In this document: positions 7,818-15,810 of the stretch, one piece after another
Position numbering within the stretch: the first letter of the stretch is position 1
Layout: each line of letters opens with the position of its first letter
From: Okeania sp. SIO2B3
Lineage (GTDB): Bacteria; Cyanobacteriota; Cyanobacteriia; Cyanobacteriales; Microcoleaceae
Assembly: GCF_010672525.1 (NCBI RefSeq)
Contig: NZ_JAAHGH010000007.1
Coordinates: forward strand, 1 to 44,590
Direction: 5' to 3'
Length of the DNA: 44,590 nucleotides
Made by a program: the position numbers and the translations under genes
Notes under the pieces: model-generated
Seen by the model: only the letters and a program-made list of their open reading frames with translations
Database searches by the model: none
What the model was told of the DNA's origin: nothing

Positions 7818-10800
7818 ATGCCACGAACAGAGAACTGGGGTGATGTTCCCCTGCAACGAGCTAAAAAATTAATCGAATTTCTATTAGATTACAGCTTGAC
7901 GAATTATGAAGGTGAAAAATTATTCACTGAATGGCGAGATAAAAATAGCGATCGCCCGAAATTATTTATCCAAACAAATTTCAAAGTTTTAGCTTGTTTA
8001 CTGAATGAAAAAATTAATTCTAAATATAGTCCAGAAGCTGATAAAGAAAAGAGTGAGATTCAGAATACAATTGACCGCCTCAAAAAATTAGGAATTGTAG
8101 AAGAAGTTAGTCTGGAGAGTGACAAAAGGAAAGGTATCAGGAGTTTGATTTTTACTCTTTGGCATTGTGAGAAAAAGCCAGAAAATCTGAACAATTTAGA
8201 GTTAACTTGGAAAAATTGGAAACAGAGAAGGCAAGTTACAACTAAAGAGGTTAATTCTAGTAGGCAAAAACAACAATTTCATCTGGAAAACAGAAAATTA
8301 GAACCAGGTCTAGAACAAAAGCTTATAAAATTTATTTCTAAATCTTTTAGTAGTGATAAGTTTGCAGAATTAGACCAAGCTGGAGAACCAGAAACAGGAG
8401 GAGAAGGTCGTACTAAACTCCAAAAAGTTTTCATCGATCTTACTTTGAAAAATTGGGATGGAGTAGATAGGAAATTTAGGGGAAGAGTCGGGGTTGAAGA
8501 AAATTTTTCTATTGAGAAAAAGGATGATTTTCCTGCAATGGAATATCTGACAAAAGAAGTAGAAAGTTATCAGAAAGTTGTAGTTATTGGGGGTCCTGGT
8601 CAAGGTAAATCTACATTAGGTCAACAACTTGCTCAGGTTTATCGAGCAAAGTTTCTGAATCAGAGTTATGAGTTTCTGGAAAGTATTGAAGTTTCTAGAA
8701 TTCCTTTTCGAGTAATTTTGAAATATTTTGCTCATTGGTTATCGAATAAGCCTGAAAATTCTAGTTTAGAAAATTATCTAGCTATAGAAATGGGTGAAGC
8801 GATGGTCAGACCAGGAGAAATTTCTCCAGCTAATATACAAGACATTTTTGAGAGGAAGGAATGTCTATTAATTTTGGATGGGTTGGATGAAATTTCTGAC
8901 TTTGGTTTACAAGAAAAAATGCTGGAAGAAATTTATACTTTTTTAGATTGGGCAAAACACCTAAAAGCTAATCTAAAAGTAGTGGCAACTTCTCGTCCGA
9001 ATGAATATAAACAACAGTTTGACCCGACAATATTTCTGCATTGGGAATTATTACCACTTACAACTAAACAGATAAAAGAATATTCTCAAAAATGGGTAAA
9101 AACTAGAGAAATTCTCCAAGGGGAACAAGTAAGAATTTTAGAAACACTTGAAGAGTGTCAGCAAGACGAAGGAATTAAACATTTATTGCAGACTCCTTTG
9201 CAAGTAACTATCATTTTACTAATTATTAAAAATGGCGGACGACCTCCGGGAGAAAGGGAAGCTTTATTTGATGAATATTGGAATACTATTCTCAAACGAG
9301 AAAAAAGTAAGGATAAAGATTTAATCAAAAGTAATGACCAAATTATTCTTGATGCTCATGCTTATTTAGGATATTTTTTACACGAACGTGCTGCTTCGGA
9401 TAAGAATGTTCAATCTCTTTTATCAGAGGATGAATTTAGAGTAGCAGTTAAAAAAGTATTACGAAAAAATGATAATTTTTCATCGGATGAAGATATTAGT
9501 CAGAAAATCAATAGGTTTGTTAATGATGCTCGACAAAGACTGGTATTAATTGTTGAACCGCAAAAAGGATTATTTGGTTTTGAGCTTAGGTCTTTTCAAG
9601 AATTTTTTGCTGCTGTCTATCTTTTTAAGAATGGCAATAAGTTTGAAGATTTGCGGGAAAAAATTGCGACAAAAAATTCAGGACATTGGCAATATGTGTG
9701 TTTGTTTTTAGCGGGTAGAATTGCCAGGTTATCAGGTCAAGAAGCTGAGGGAATTTTAAGTAAAGTTTGTCGTCCTGTAGATAGTCCTTCGGTGGAGAAA
9801 GATAAAAATCAAAATCATTATTTAAGACCTGGTGCTTGGTTTGCTTTGCAGATAGCAGCAGATGGTTTTTTGAGTAGTCAAAATCGTAATTTACAGCATA
9901 ATTTGATTGAATATGGTTTAGAAGTTTTAGATACGGGATTAACAGATTATCAAAAGCGTCTGTTAATTTATTATCTGGAAAAGTTATCTCAGCAGGATAA
10001 AGATATTCTTTTGCGGATAATTCTAGAAAGGAAATTTAACGGCAAAAATTTCCCAGAAAGTTGTTGGGAAAATGCTTTAGATATTTATGGCAGATATTTT
10101 CAGCAAGAGTCTTTTCTCAAAGAAAAAATTGATGAACTTCTGGGAACTCAACAAAAGAACTTAATTTTATCTGGTTTAAAGATTGCTTTATCATATCAAT
10201 CAGATCCTTCATGGATGGTAGAGCGTTTACAAAATTATTGGTCATATTGGATAGAGGATGAAGATATAGTAGTTCAAATTTTGTTTACAGATAACTACAA
10301 TAAAATATTAAAGATATGGTCGCTTTCTGAACCTCAAGCTCTACAACTTTCAGAGGTAATTCTTGAAAAAAGTAAAGACTATCTAGATGACTTAGAAAGT
10401 CTACATTATTTAGATTATTTAGAAGAACTAGGCAAGCAATTTACAAATCCTAAAATATTAGGGGAACAATTAATTTTGTTATTAAAATTTTGTCAAATAA
10501 TAGCCAACTGTACATACAGTAGCTATTCTGACTTAGAGATTGAAATAAATGGTTTTTCCCATAGCTTGAATATAATTAAACCGGACTTCTCTTCATCTTT
10601 TTCAGATACTCATAATGAAACAGTTAATTTAGTTGATAAACTATTACAAAATCATGACTTTATTTTGCCACTAAAGCTAATACTGTGGATAGTGTTTTGG
10701 TTAATTAATCATCCTAATAAACAAAATATACAATCATTTATTGAATTTATTCAAAACAATCAACCCTTACCAGAATACTTTTATAAATTATGGTCTACTT

Positions 10801-11939
10801 CAGAGCTAAATAATGATTTTCCTTTATTAACTTTAGCTTTAGAAGTAAATACTGCTCAACAAAGTAAACTCGCCAATTTTGCCAATTTTTTGGATGGTGA
10901 TACTCAAAAATCTACTGCTGAAGAAATATACAAAGAAATTGAAGAATTTTTGCATAAATCTGATGAGGCAGAAAAACAAAAATTTCTTGCTTCTTCACTA
11001 ATAGAAGTTGGGTTAGACGAATTTTTACCTCAGCTTATTCCTACTGCTAGAAAAATAGGAGTTAAGCTAGATAAGTTAGTAGGAGCATATATTACATTAA
11101 CTATTAACTTATCACCTTCTGCACTAGCAGAATTTCAATGCTCTCCAGAACAAGGACAAAAAATAGTAGCTACTCTGGAGGAAGAGATTGAACAGAAAGG
11201 AAAACCACATCAATCATTTGATGCAATATTTATAGGAGACTGGTTATTTTCTTCAGAGGTTATAAATTATGCACACCAAATTCTAGAATTATTTGTTGAA
11301 AAATACTCTGAATCTCCCTCTACTCATCTTCTTAATCTAACTTTAAACCTATTCTTAAAATTTCTGGATTATGATACTAATATAGAAAAATTAGCAACTC
11401 GTTTTTTTACTAAATTTGCACTATCTTACCTAATAGAAGTAGAAATAGATTTCTCATTGTATGTTGATTTTAATGCTTTTAATGATGAACATATTCCCAA
11501 GTTAAAATCATTACTAACCCACAGTAATAAATTAGTGAGTATTGGAAGTGCATTAGTTTTAAAATTAATAAGCGATTCACCTTATTTTATAAGGACAAGA
11601 GAATTAGATTTGCATATTTATATAGATGTTCATTCAGGAATTGAATTTATTCAAAAAGAAGATACAAAAGATCGACTAATTGGAATTGCTATTCTCTCTT
11701 TGTCAGATTATCCTGTAGAACAAAAACAATACCAAAATCTAATTTTAGATAATTTGCAAAATCCGAAAACCGAAGCAGAAGAAAAAGCTTGGAATAAATT
11801 CCTACAAAAAATTATAATGAAACGAGAAAAAAATCTGGAGTGGCGTATATTACTAGAAGAAATTTTAAAAAAGCCTGCTCTTTATAGCAGTTCAGTATTA
11901 AGTATAGCAATGGAAAGATACCAGGAAATTGTTAGTTAA
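7818..11939 (+). CDS. NACHT-domain STAND ATPase with long helical C-terminus, candidate bacterial NLR
   Basis: The 1,373-residue protein has four parts. Residues 1-140 form an N-terminal domain (WGDVPLQRAKKLIEFLLDY ... FTLWHCEKK) that I recall in front of cyanobacterial NACHT proteins and that looks winged-helix-like. A charged linker runs to about 230. The NACHT ATPase has Walker A GGPGQGKS at 258-265, Walker B LLILDGLDE at 350-358, the sensor segment VVATSRPNEY and the following winged-helix region to about 650. From about 650 to the end there are only leucine-rich amphipathic helices, probably an alpha-solenoid used for sensing. STAND proteins of this kind oligomerise on detecting a trigger; several bacterial NACHT proteins defend against phage. 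No nuclease, TIR or protease motif is evident, so the effector may be the N-terminal domain or the divergent membrane protein. No frameshift is visible. Confidence 0.85.
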   Translation: MPRTENWGDVPLQRAKKLIEFLLDYSLTNYEGEKLFTEWRDKNSDRPKLFIQTNFKVLACLLNEKINSKYSPEADKEKSEIQNTIDRLKKLGIVEEVSLESDKRKGIRSLIFTLWHCEKKPENLNNLELTWKNWKQRRQVTTKEVNSSRQKQQFHLENRKLEPGLEQKLIKFISKSFSSDKFAELDQAGEPETGGEGRTKLQKVFIDLTLKNWDGVDRKFRGRVGVEENFSIEKKDDFPAMEYLTKEVESYQKVVVIGGPGQGKSTLGQQLAQVYRAKFLNQSYEFLESIEVSRIPFRVILKYFAHWLSNKPENSSLENYLAIEMGEAMVRPGEISPANIQDIFERKECLLILDGLDEISDFGLQEKMLEEIYTFLDWAKHLKANLKVVATSRPNEYKQQFDPTIFLHWELLPLTTKQIKEYSQKWVKTREILQGEQVRILETLEECQQDEGIKHLLQTPLQVTIILLIIKNGGRPPGEREALFDEYWNTILKREKSKDKDLIKSNDQIILDAHAYLGYFLHERAASDKNVQSLLSEDEFRVAVKKVLRKNDNFSSDEDISQKINRFVNDARQRLVLIVEPQKGLFGFELRSFQEFFAAVYLFKNGNKFEDLREKIATKNSGHWQYVCLFLAGRIARLSGQEAEGILSKVCRPVDSPSVEKDKNQNHYLRPGAWFALQIAADGFLSSQNRNLQHNLIEYGLEVLDTGLTDYQKRLLIYYLEKLSQQDKDILLRIILERKFNGKNFPESCWENALDIYGRYFQQESFLKEKIDELLGTQQKNLILSGLKIALSYQSDPSWMVERLQNYWSYWIEDEDIVVQILFTDNYNKILKIWSLSEPQALQLSEVILEKSKDYLDDLESLHYLDYLEELGKQFTNPKILGEQLILLLKFCQIIANCTYSSYSDLEIEINGFSHSLNIIKPDFSSSFSDTHNETVNLVDKLLQNHDFILPLKLILWIVFWLINHPNKQNIQSFIEFIQNNQPLPEYFYKLWSTSELNNDFPLLTLALEVNTAQQSKLANFANFLDGDTQKSTAEEIYKEIEEFLHKSDEAEKQKFLASSLIEVGLDEFLPQLIPTARKIGVKLDKLVGAYITLTINLSPSALAEFQCSPEQGQKIVATLEEEIEQKGKPHQSFDAIFIGDWLFSSEVINYAHQILELFVEKYSESPSTHLLNLTLNLFLKFLDYDTNIEKLATRFFTKFALSYLIEVEIDFSLYVDFNAFNDEHIPKLKSLLTHSNKLVSIGSALVLKLISDSPYFIRTRELDLHIYIDVHSGIEFIQKEDTKDRLIGIAILSLSDYPVEQKQYQNLILDNLQNPKTEAEEKAWNKFLQKIIMKREKNLEWRILLEEILKKPALYSSSVLSIAMERYQEIVS

Positions 11940-12183
11940 ACTGAAATATCTTTAAGTATGGCAGTCGAAGGAAAAATTAGGAAATATCAAAAGTTCAAAA
12001 CTCAGATAACGCCAAAATTTTCAGTCTTTCCTTTTTCCTTTTGCCATAACAGGAGAATATCCCAATCAATTACAGATTCTTTCATTTGTTACCCTTATAT
12101 TCAAATAAAAAAGGAATTTGAATCAGAATATTAAACTCTCCAGTCATCAAATTCCTCAAAATCCAGATTGACAAAACTACTAA
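11940..12183. other. Spacer with a fifth, severely truncated Rpn-tail start
   Basis: On the minus strand, ATG at 12085 is followed by KESVI and then unrelated codons. This matches the start of the tail copies at 12184-13492 for about six codons only. The adjoining sequence 12071-12183 is the first part of the duplicated unit that repeats at 12758-12870. Confidence 0.5.
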
Positions 12184-12483
12184 TTAATTTTCAGATTCAT
12201 TTAACCAATTAATCAAATCATCCAGAGAAGTAAAACTTAATTGGGCGATCGCCAATTCATTCAACTGAGAAATAGATAAACTCCGAATTTTAGCTTCTAT
12301 TTCTTCAGAAATAATTTCCAAACTATGAGTTAAAACAAGAACAATTATTTTAGCTTGCCCCTTTTGGAAACCACGTTCAAAACCTCTTTGGAAACCACGT
12401 TCAAAACCACGTTCAAAAGCAACTTGAAAAGCACGTTGTTCTCCTTCCTGAAAAATATCCTGGTAAATTACAGATTCTTTCAT
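12184..12483 (-). CDS. Free-standing Rpn C-terminal tail (DUF4351-like), copy 1
   Basis: The 99-residue protein begins MKESVIYQDIFQEGEQ, runs into a Phe-Glu/Gln-Arg-Gly tetrapeptide repeat (five units, about residues 22-44), and ends in a helical domain IEAKIRSLSISQLNELA ... LDDLINWLNESE. The same tail forms the C-terminus of cyanobacterial Rpn/DUF4351 nuclease-like proteins. Here it has its own ATG at 12483, preceded by a strong GGGAGGAAATA ribosome binding site (complement at 12488-12493), so it is probably translated alone. In E. coli RpnA a C-terminal fragment made from an internal start neutralises the full-length toxic nuclease; a similar antitoxin role here is an inference. It could instead be a mere remnant. 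Confidence 0.65.
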   Translation of the reverse strand: MKESVIYQDIFQEGEQRAFQVAFERGFERGFQRGFERGFQKGQAKIIVLVLTHSLEIISEEIEAKIRSLSISQLNELAIAQLSFTSLDDLINWLNESEN

Positions 12484-12508
12484 TATTTCCTCCCTAAAAA
12501 CGAGTTTT

Positions 12509-12772
12509 TTAATTCTGAGATTTACTTAACCAATTCATCAGATCGTCCATAGAAGTAAAATTGAACTGAGCATCTACAAGTTCATCCAACTCAGAAATAG
12601 ATAAACTCCGAATTTTAGCTTCCATTTGTTCAGAAATAATTCCCAAATTACGAGTTAGAAAACGGATAATTATTTTAGCTATTCCCTGTTTTAAACCCCG
12701 TTCAAAACCTCTTTGGAAACCCCGCTCAAAACCTGTCTGGAAAATATCCTGATAAATTACAGATTCTTGCAT
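12509..12772 (-). CDS. Free-standing Rpn C-terminal tail, copy 2 (shorter)
   Basis: The 87-residue protein MQESVIYQDIFQTGFERG has only three tetrapeptide repeat units before GLKQGIAKIII and the conserved tail domain EAKIRSLSISELDELV ... MDDLMNWLSKSQ. It lies 25 bases upstream of copy 1 on the same strand. Unlike copies 1 and 3 it has no GGAGG ahead of the ATG at 12772 (the preceding bases are GATAACAA), so its translation is doubtful. The frame is intact. Confidence 0.5.
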   Translation of the reverse strand: MQESVIYQDIFQTGFERGFQRGFERGLKQGIAKIIIRFLTRNLGIISEQMEAKIRSLSISELDELVDAQFNFTSMDDLMNWLSKSQN

Positions 12773-12870
12773 TTGTTATCATTCTATTCAAATGAAAAAG
12801 GAATTTGAATCAGAATATTAAACTCTTCAGTAATCAAATTACTCAAAATCCAGATTGACAAAACTACTAA

Positions 12871-13170
12871 TTAATTTTCAGATTCATTTAACCAACTAAT
12901 TAAATCATCCATAGAAGTAAAATTCAATTGAGCGACCGCTAACTTATTCAATTGAGAAATAGATAAACTCCGAATTTTAGCTTCCATTTCCTCAGGAATA
13001 TTTCCCAAACTATGAGTTATAACAAGGAAAATTATGTTAGCTTGTCCCTTTTGAAAACCACGTTCAAAACCTCTTTGGAAACCACGTTCAAAACCACGTT
13101 CAAAACCTACTTGAAAAGCAGGTTGTTCTCCTTGCTGAAGAATATCCTGATAAATTACAGATTCTTTCAT
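12871..13170 (-). CDS. Free-standing Rpn C-terminal tail, copy 3
   Basis: The 99-residue protein MKESVIYQDILQQGEQ has five Phe-Glu/Gln-Arg-Gly units, then the helical tail EEMEAKIRSLSISQLNKLA ending DDLISWLNESE. I chose ATG at 13170 over the upstream TTG at 13185, because GGAGG (complement at 13175-13180) stands seven bases before the ATG. In the parent gene those bases encode Arg-Glu-Glu-Ile. It differs from copy 1 at scattered positions, suggesting old duplication followed by independent drift while staying open. Confidence 0.65.
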   Translation of the reverse strand: MKESVIYQDILQQGEQPAFQVGFERGFERGFQRGFERGFQKGQANIIFLVITHSLGNIPEEMEAKIRSLSISQLNKLAVAQLNFTSMDDLISWLNESEN

Positions 13171-13201
13171 TATTTCCTCCCTCAAAACGAGCTTTTTAAT
13201 T

Positions 13202-13492
13202 CTAATATTTACTTAACCAATTAATCAGATCATCCAGAGAAGTAAAATCCAACTGAGCATCTGCAAGTTTGTCCAACTGAGAAATAGATAAACTCCGAAT
13301 TTTAGCTTCTATTTCTTCAGGAATATTTCCCAAAGTACGAGTTATAAAACGGATAACTATTTTAATTATTTTAGCTTTTCCCTTTTGCAAACCACGTTTT
13401 TTACCACGTTTTTCGCCACGTTTTTCACCACGCTTTTTACCAATTTTTTCTCCTTTCTGGAGAATATCCTGATAAATTACAGATTCTTTCAT
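13202..13492 (-). CDS. Internal in-frame tail of the broken Rpn gene, own ribosome binding site
   Basis: Within the Rpn pseudogene, the codons for Arg-Glu-Glu-Ile-Met read AGG GAG GAA ATA ATG. That is a perfect GGAGG placed seven bases before an in-frame ATG at 13492. Initiation there would give a 96-residue product starting MKESVIYQDILQKGEK, with a Lys-rich repeat (KKRG/EKRG) in place of FERG, and ending LDDLINWLSKY. The free-standing copies begin at exactly this point, which suggests the internal start is functional. Translation is inferred, not shown. Confidence 0.5.
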   Translation of the reverse strand: MKESVIYQDILQKGEKIGKKRGEKRGEKRGKKRGLQKGKAKIIKIVIRFITRTLGNIPEEIEAKIRSLSISQLDKLADAQLDFTSLDDLINWLSKY

Positions 13493-13496
13493 TATT

Positions 13497-13502
13497 TCCT
13501 CC
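13497..13502 (-). promoter_or_regulatory. Intragenic Shine-Dalgarno site in the Rpn gene
   Basis: The complement TCCTCC is at 13497-13502 and reads GGAGGA on the minus strand, seven bases before ATG 13492. Identical sites precede the tail copies at 13175-13180 and 12488-12493. Confidence 0.6.
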
Positions 13503-14085
13503 CTCAAAAGTTGACGAATTAAATTTTTATCAAATCTTAAACCACCTAGTATTTCCGCAGCAGCAGAAATATTTCTTTGTCGATCTGGCTCTTCTATTCT
13601 ACCAATTCTATCTGCTACTTCTGACAATAAACCTGTCGGACTTTCACTACTAGTTAAAGTTGCTAATGGTAATAAAGCATTATCAGCCAGAAAAGGTGCC
13701 GAATCTTCCTCCCAAAGTCTAATTACTCGATAAGAATGGCGAGTATTTTGCCTTTTAAATTTATTTTGAAAAGCTAATTCTGAGCTAGTCTCTTTTAAAA
13801 AGATAACAACTTGCTCAATATCACACAAATATTGCCCATAAAGCAGCGTCCAATATTTGAGCATTCTATAGGGAATAGGTGGATTAGAGTAAGGGAAAGT
13901 TTGAAATTATAGATGCAATATTTTATTATCAATTTGTAGCAAAATCAAAGCATCAGAACGAATAGGTTCAGGAATAATTTCTGTTTTTATTACCTGCACA
14001 TTACTAGGGTTAATTCCCAGTAACCAACGGACAAAATTTGGGGCATAAGTTTCTGCCAAATATTTAAATTTGGCAGTTGAAAGCC

Positions 14086-14523
14086 ATCAAGCTTCAGGCG
14101 ATGAAAAACAAGTTGGAGATTTTAATCTCCTGTATCCAAAATATGAGATAGTATATTCATGGGAGTAAGAACAAGGTTTGTCCCCATGAACCTTTGCTAG
14201 TAGGGGTGAAATTCCTGTCAGAAGGAAACAAGTAGGACATAAGTCGCTACCAAGACCAAGGCAACAGACAAGCAGGCAGCAAAGATAGGGATTTATAGCT
14301 CGCTCTTTGAGTAAAACCACTCTGAAAGGATTAATCATCAAAAGTAAGCGTAAAGCATATGGTATTAATTATCAGTATGTTAGAGCGTCTAGGTGGTTTT
14401 TGACTGCCACCACCGAATTGTCGGTGACAGTTAAGTGTGAAACGTTGAGAATCGTGGTTTTGACCTGATTCGGAACATCCGCTTAGAATCTCTTGTGTTT
14501 TAACTGAGAGAGAAGTCAAAAGT
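14086..14523 (+). mobile_element. tnpB-less IS200/IS605-like element, possible solo omega-RNA
   Basis: No credible protein is encoded. At 14115-14130 the palindrome GGAGATTTTAATCTCC is followed by TGTA. The left end of the tnpB element at 25198 has the matching TCGGATTTTAATCCGA then TGTA. The 3' part resembles the non-coding tail and right end of cyanobacterial tnpB elements, from memory: hairpins GGTGG/CCACC at 14392-14411 and ACCGA/TCGGT at 14412-14425. The end has CTCT...AGAG around TTTTAACTG, then GAAGTCAAAAG at about 14512-14523. I read it as an element that lost tnpB but kept both ends and its structured RNA. A group II intron was considered and set aside. Confidence 0.45.
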
Positions 14524-14897
14524 ATTATCGTATGCCAAAATAATAGGTTAGTTCAGTATTTTGCTAATCTTAGTATTTTATCAATAGACATCTCCATAAA
14601 AGTTGTAGGGACATTGCATGCAACGTCCGTAGGTCGTAGGAAGCAGGGGGAAAGAATTAATGAATAAGAGTACGATAATAAAAAATCAAATTAATTCTTA
14701 TCCATAAATTATCAATTACTTCTCCCTGTTTCTTGTTCCCTCTTTTGGAGGAGATGTCTAATACCAATTTGAAAAAAAAATGTTACAAATAATAAGGGTA
14801 ATTCAAATACTTTATAGGAGATATTTCTTGGACTAACAAGATAAATTCAGACCTAAAAACTGCTATTAAAGCCATTCATTCTGACTCCTGACTCCTA
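14524..14897. other. Spacer with a GTAGGGAC palindrome
   Basis: No gene is seen. TGTAGGGACATTGCATG with CAACGTCCGTAGG at about 14605-14635 is an imperfect palindrome. It is related to 22907-22934 and to the central palindrome of the family-A elements at 5903 and 19754. Confidence 0.5.
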
Positions 14898-15338
14898 TTA
14901 TTTTATGCCATATTTGTCAATAAAATCTAAAAGAATTTTTTGATGAAATTCACCAAGCGATCGCTCCATTCCGGCATTCTCAGAATAAGCTTTACCAGCT
15001 TTAATTTCTGCTGGAGTTAATAACCCCATATCCCAACCTTCTCCCAAAACCAAATCTTTTAATTCCACAGTTAAAGGAGCATAAAATACATGACGAACAA
15101 CCTTAACATCAGAGTAAACACCAAATTCCGAAACTGTCTCAGGTACATAACCTATTTCTTCTGCTAATTCTCGTTTCAAAGCCACTTCTGCTGTTTCTCC
15201 AGGTTCGAGATGACCTCCAAAAAAAGCCCAAATACCAGGATAAAGAATAGTTGGAATATTATCCCGGAGTTGCATCAGAAATTTTCCTTCTCGGTAAAGA
15301 ATAGCGATCGCTACGTGAGGTAAATTATTGTTGTTCAT
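14898..15338 (-). CDS. Nudix hydrolase
   Basis: The 146-residue protein has a complete Nudix box, GGHLEPGETAEVALKREL then AEEIGY, at about residues 39-62. This is the Mg-binding helix that cleaves nucleoside-diphosphate-linked substrates. Strands before it (HVAIAILYREGKFLMQLRD) and the length fit single-domain family members. The substrate is unknown; the MutT/ADP-ribose class is possible. I chose ATG at 15338 rather than the in-frame TTG at 15362, because it begins right at the conserved strand. Either start overlaps the end of the upstream lipoprotein gene (14 bases for the ATG), which implies translational coupling and one transcript. Confidence 0.88.
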   Translation of the reverse strand: MNNNNLPHVAIAILYREGKFLMQLRDNIPTILYPGIWAFFGGHLEPGETAEVALKRELAEEIGYVPETVSEFGVYSDVKVVRHVFYAPLTVELKDLVLGEGWDMGLLTPAEIKAGKAYSENAGMERSLGEFHQKILLDFIDKYGIK

Positions 15339-15810
15339 TTTCTTCTTGATTTGAATTTTCAACTTCTAATCGTTCTATTTCTTCTACATAGAAATCTCCC
15401 ACATCCTGGTTTCCTAATTCGGGAACCACAATACTTTGATAACGTATTTTCCCTTTAATTGTTATTTCTTTTCCCACCTCTGGTAATTCTGCTGTAGTAA
15501 ATATCCAAATACTGCCAGTATCATCTGTTAATTCATAAGCACCTGTTTCTAAGAATGGAGCTTGACTTTCTACAGTTCCTTTCAAATATACTTGACGATC
15601 AATTTTACCCTTTGTTTGAATTTTGCTAATTCGACTCACATTCAGATTTAATTTAATAGCTGTTTCTGTAATTTTTCCGCAACTAATTAAACTTGTTACT
15701 AATAACAGAATCAGAATAGTTTTGAATTTATTAAACAATGGATTTAAATAGAAAGAAGGAATAAACAGAAAGCTCAATGGAAATTTATGCAATATCCTTA
15801 ATAAATTCAT
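15325..15810 (-). CDS. Predicted lipoprotein with an OB-fold-like domain
   Basis: The frame is open from 15966, but the convincing start is ATG at 15810, giving 161 residues. A hydrophobic segment (KTILILLLVTSLISC) ends in the lipobox-like LISCG near residue 45, though it sits further from the N-terminus than usual. After it come IQTKGKIDRQVYLKGTVESQ, YELTDDTGSIWIFT and GKEITIKGKIRYQSIVV. This is the beta-strand pattern of small OB-fold lipoproteins known in cyanobacteria. The sequence upstream of 15810 is a dispersed repeat (AAAACCCCGCCTTTTAAGGC) and GACTTCT tandem repeats, which argues against the longer frame. It is cotranscribed with, and overlaps, the Nudix gene. Confidence 0.65.
   Translation of the reverse strand: MNLLRILHKFPLSFLFIPSFYLNPLFNKFKTILILLLVTSLISCGKITETAIKLNLNVSRISKIQTKGKIDRQVYLKGTVESQAPFLETGAYELTDDTGSIWIFTTAELPEVGKEITIKGKIRYQSIVVPELGNQDVGDFYVEEIERLEVENSNQEENEQQ

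Larger units (their letters stand above)
12071..13490. repeat. Tandem duplication of a ~690-bp unit, each carrying two Rpn tails
   Basis: The first unit starts ACAGATTCTTTCATTTGTTA near 12072. The second starts at 12758 with ACAGATTCTTGCATTTGTTA and runs to about 13480. Both contain GGAATTTGAATCAGAATATT and then TCCAGATTGACAAAACTACT before the first tail, and each holds two tail copies. The units have diverged by point changes and by the number of FERGF-type repeats, so the duplication is not recent. Confidence 0.7.
13202..14085 (-). pseudogene. Rpn-family PD-(D/E)XK nuclease-like protein with DUF4351-like tail, broken in the nuclease part
   Basis: The minus strand spells an almost complete cyanobacterial Rpn/DUF4351 protein. 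It has KFKYLAETYAPNFVRWLLGI near 14050, then EIIPEPIRSDALILLQID and ILHL. A TAA stop near 13910 falls where Glu of the catalytic EFQT is expected. FQTFPYSNPPIPYRMLKYW follows, and an open frame of 220 codons runs from 13864 with EQVVIFLKETSSE, IRLWEED, LGGLRFDKNLIRQLLREEI and the tail. The start near 14080 is also out of frame. Rpn proteins are mobile-element-like nucleases, some of them anti-phage toxins. With the catalytic strand interrupted, full-length toxin cannot be made, but the internal tail start at 13492 remains usable. Confidence 0.75.

Noticed and set aside
12355-13224. Plus-strand open frames made of KTTFKTSLETTFKTT-like repeats
   Set aside because: They are the antisense of the FERGF repeats in the Rpn tails; the minus-strand reading has conserved flanks.
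14086-14523. Group II intron or cobalamin riboswitch
   Set aside because: There is no GUGYG start, no domain V-like AGC...GTTCG hairpin and no B12 box (GCCACTG). The ends fit an IS200/IS605-like element better.
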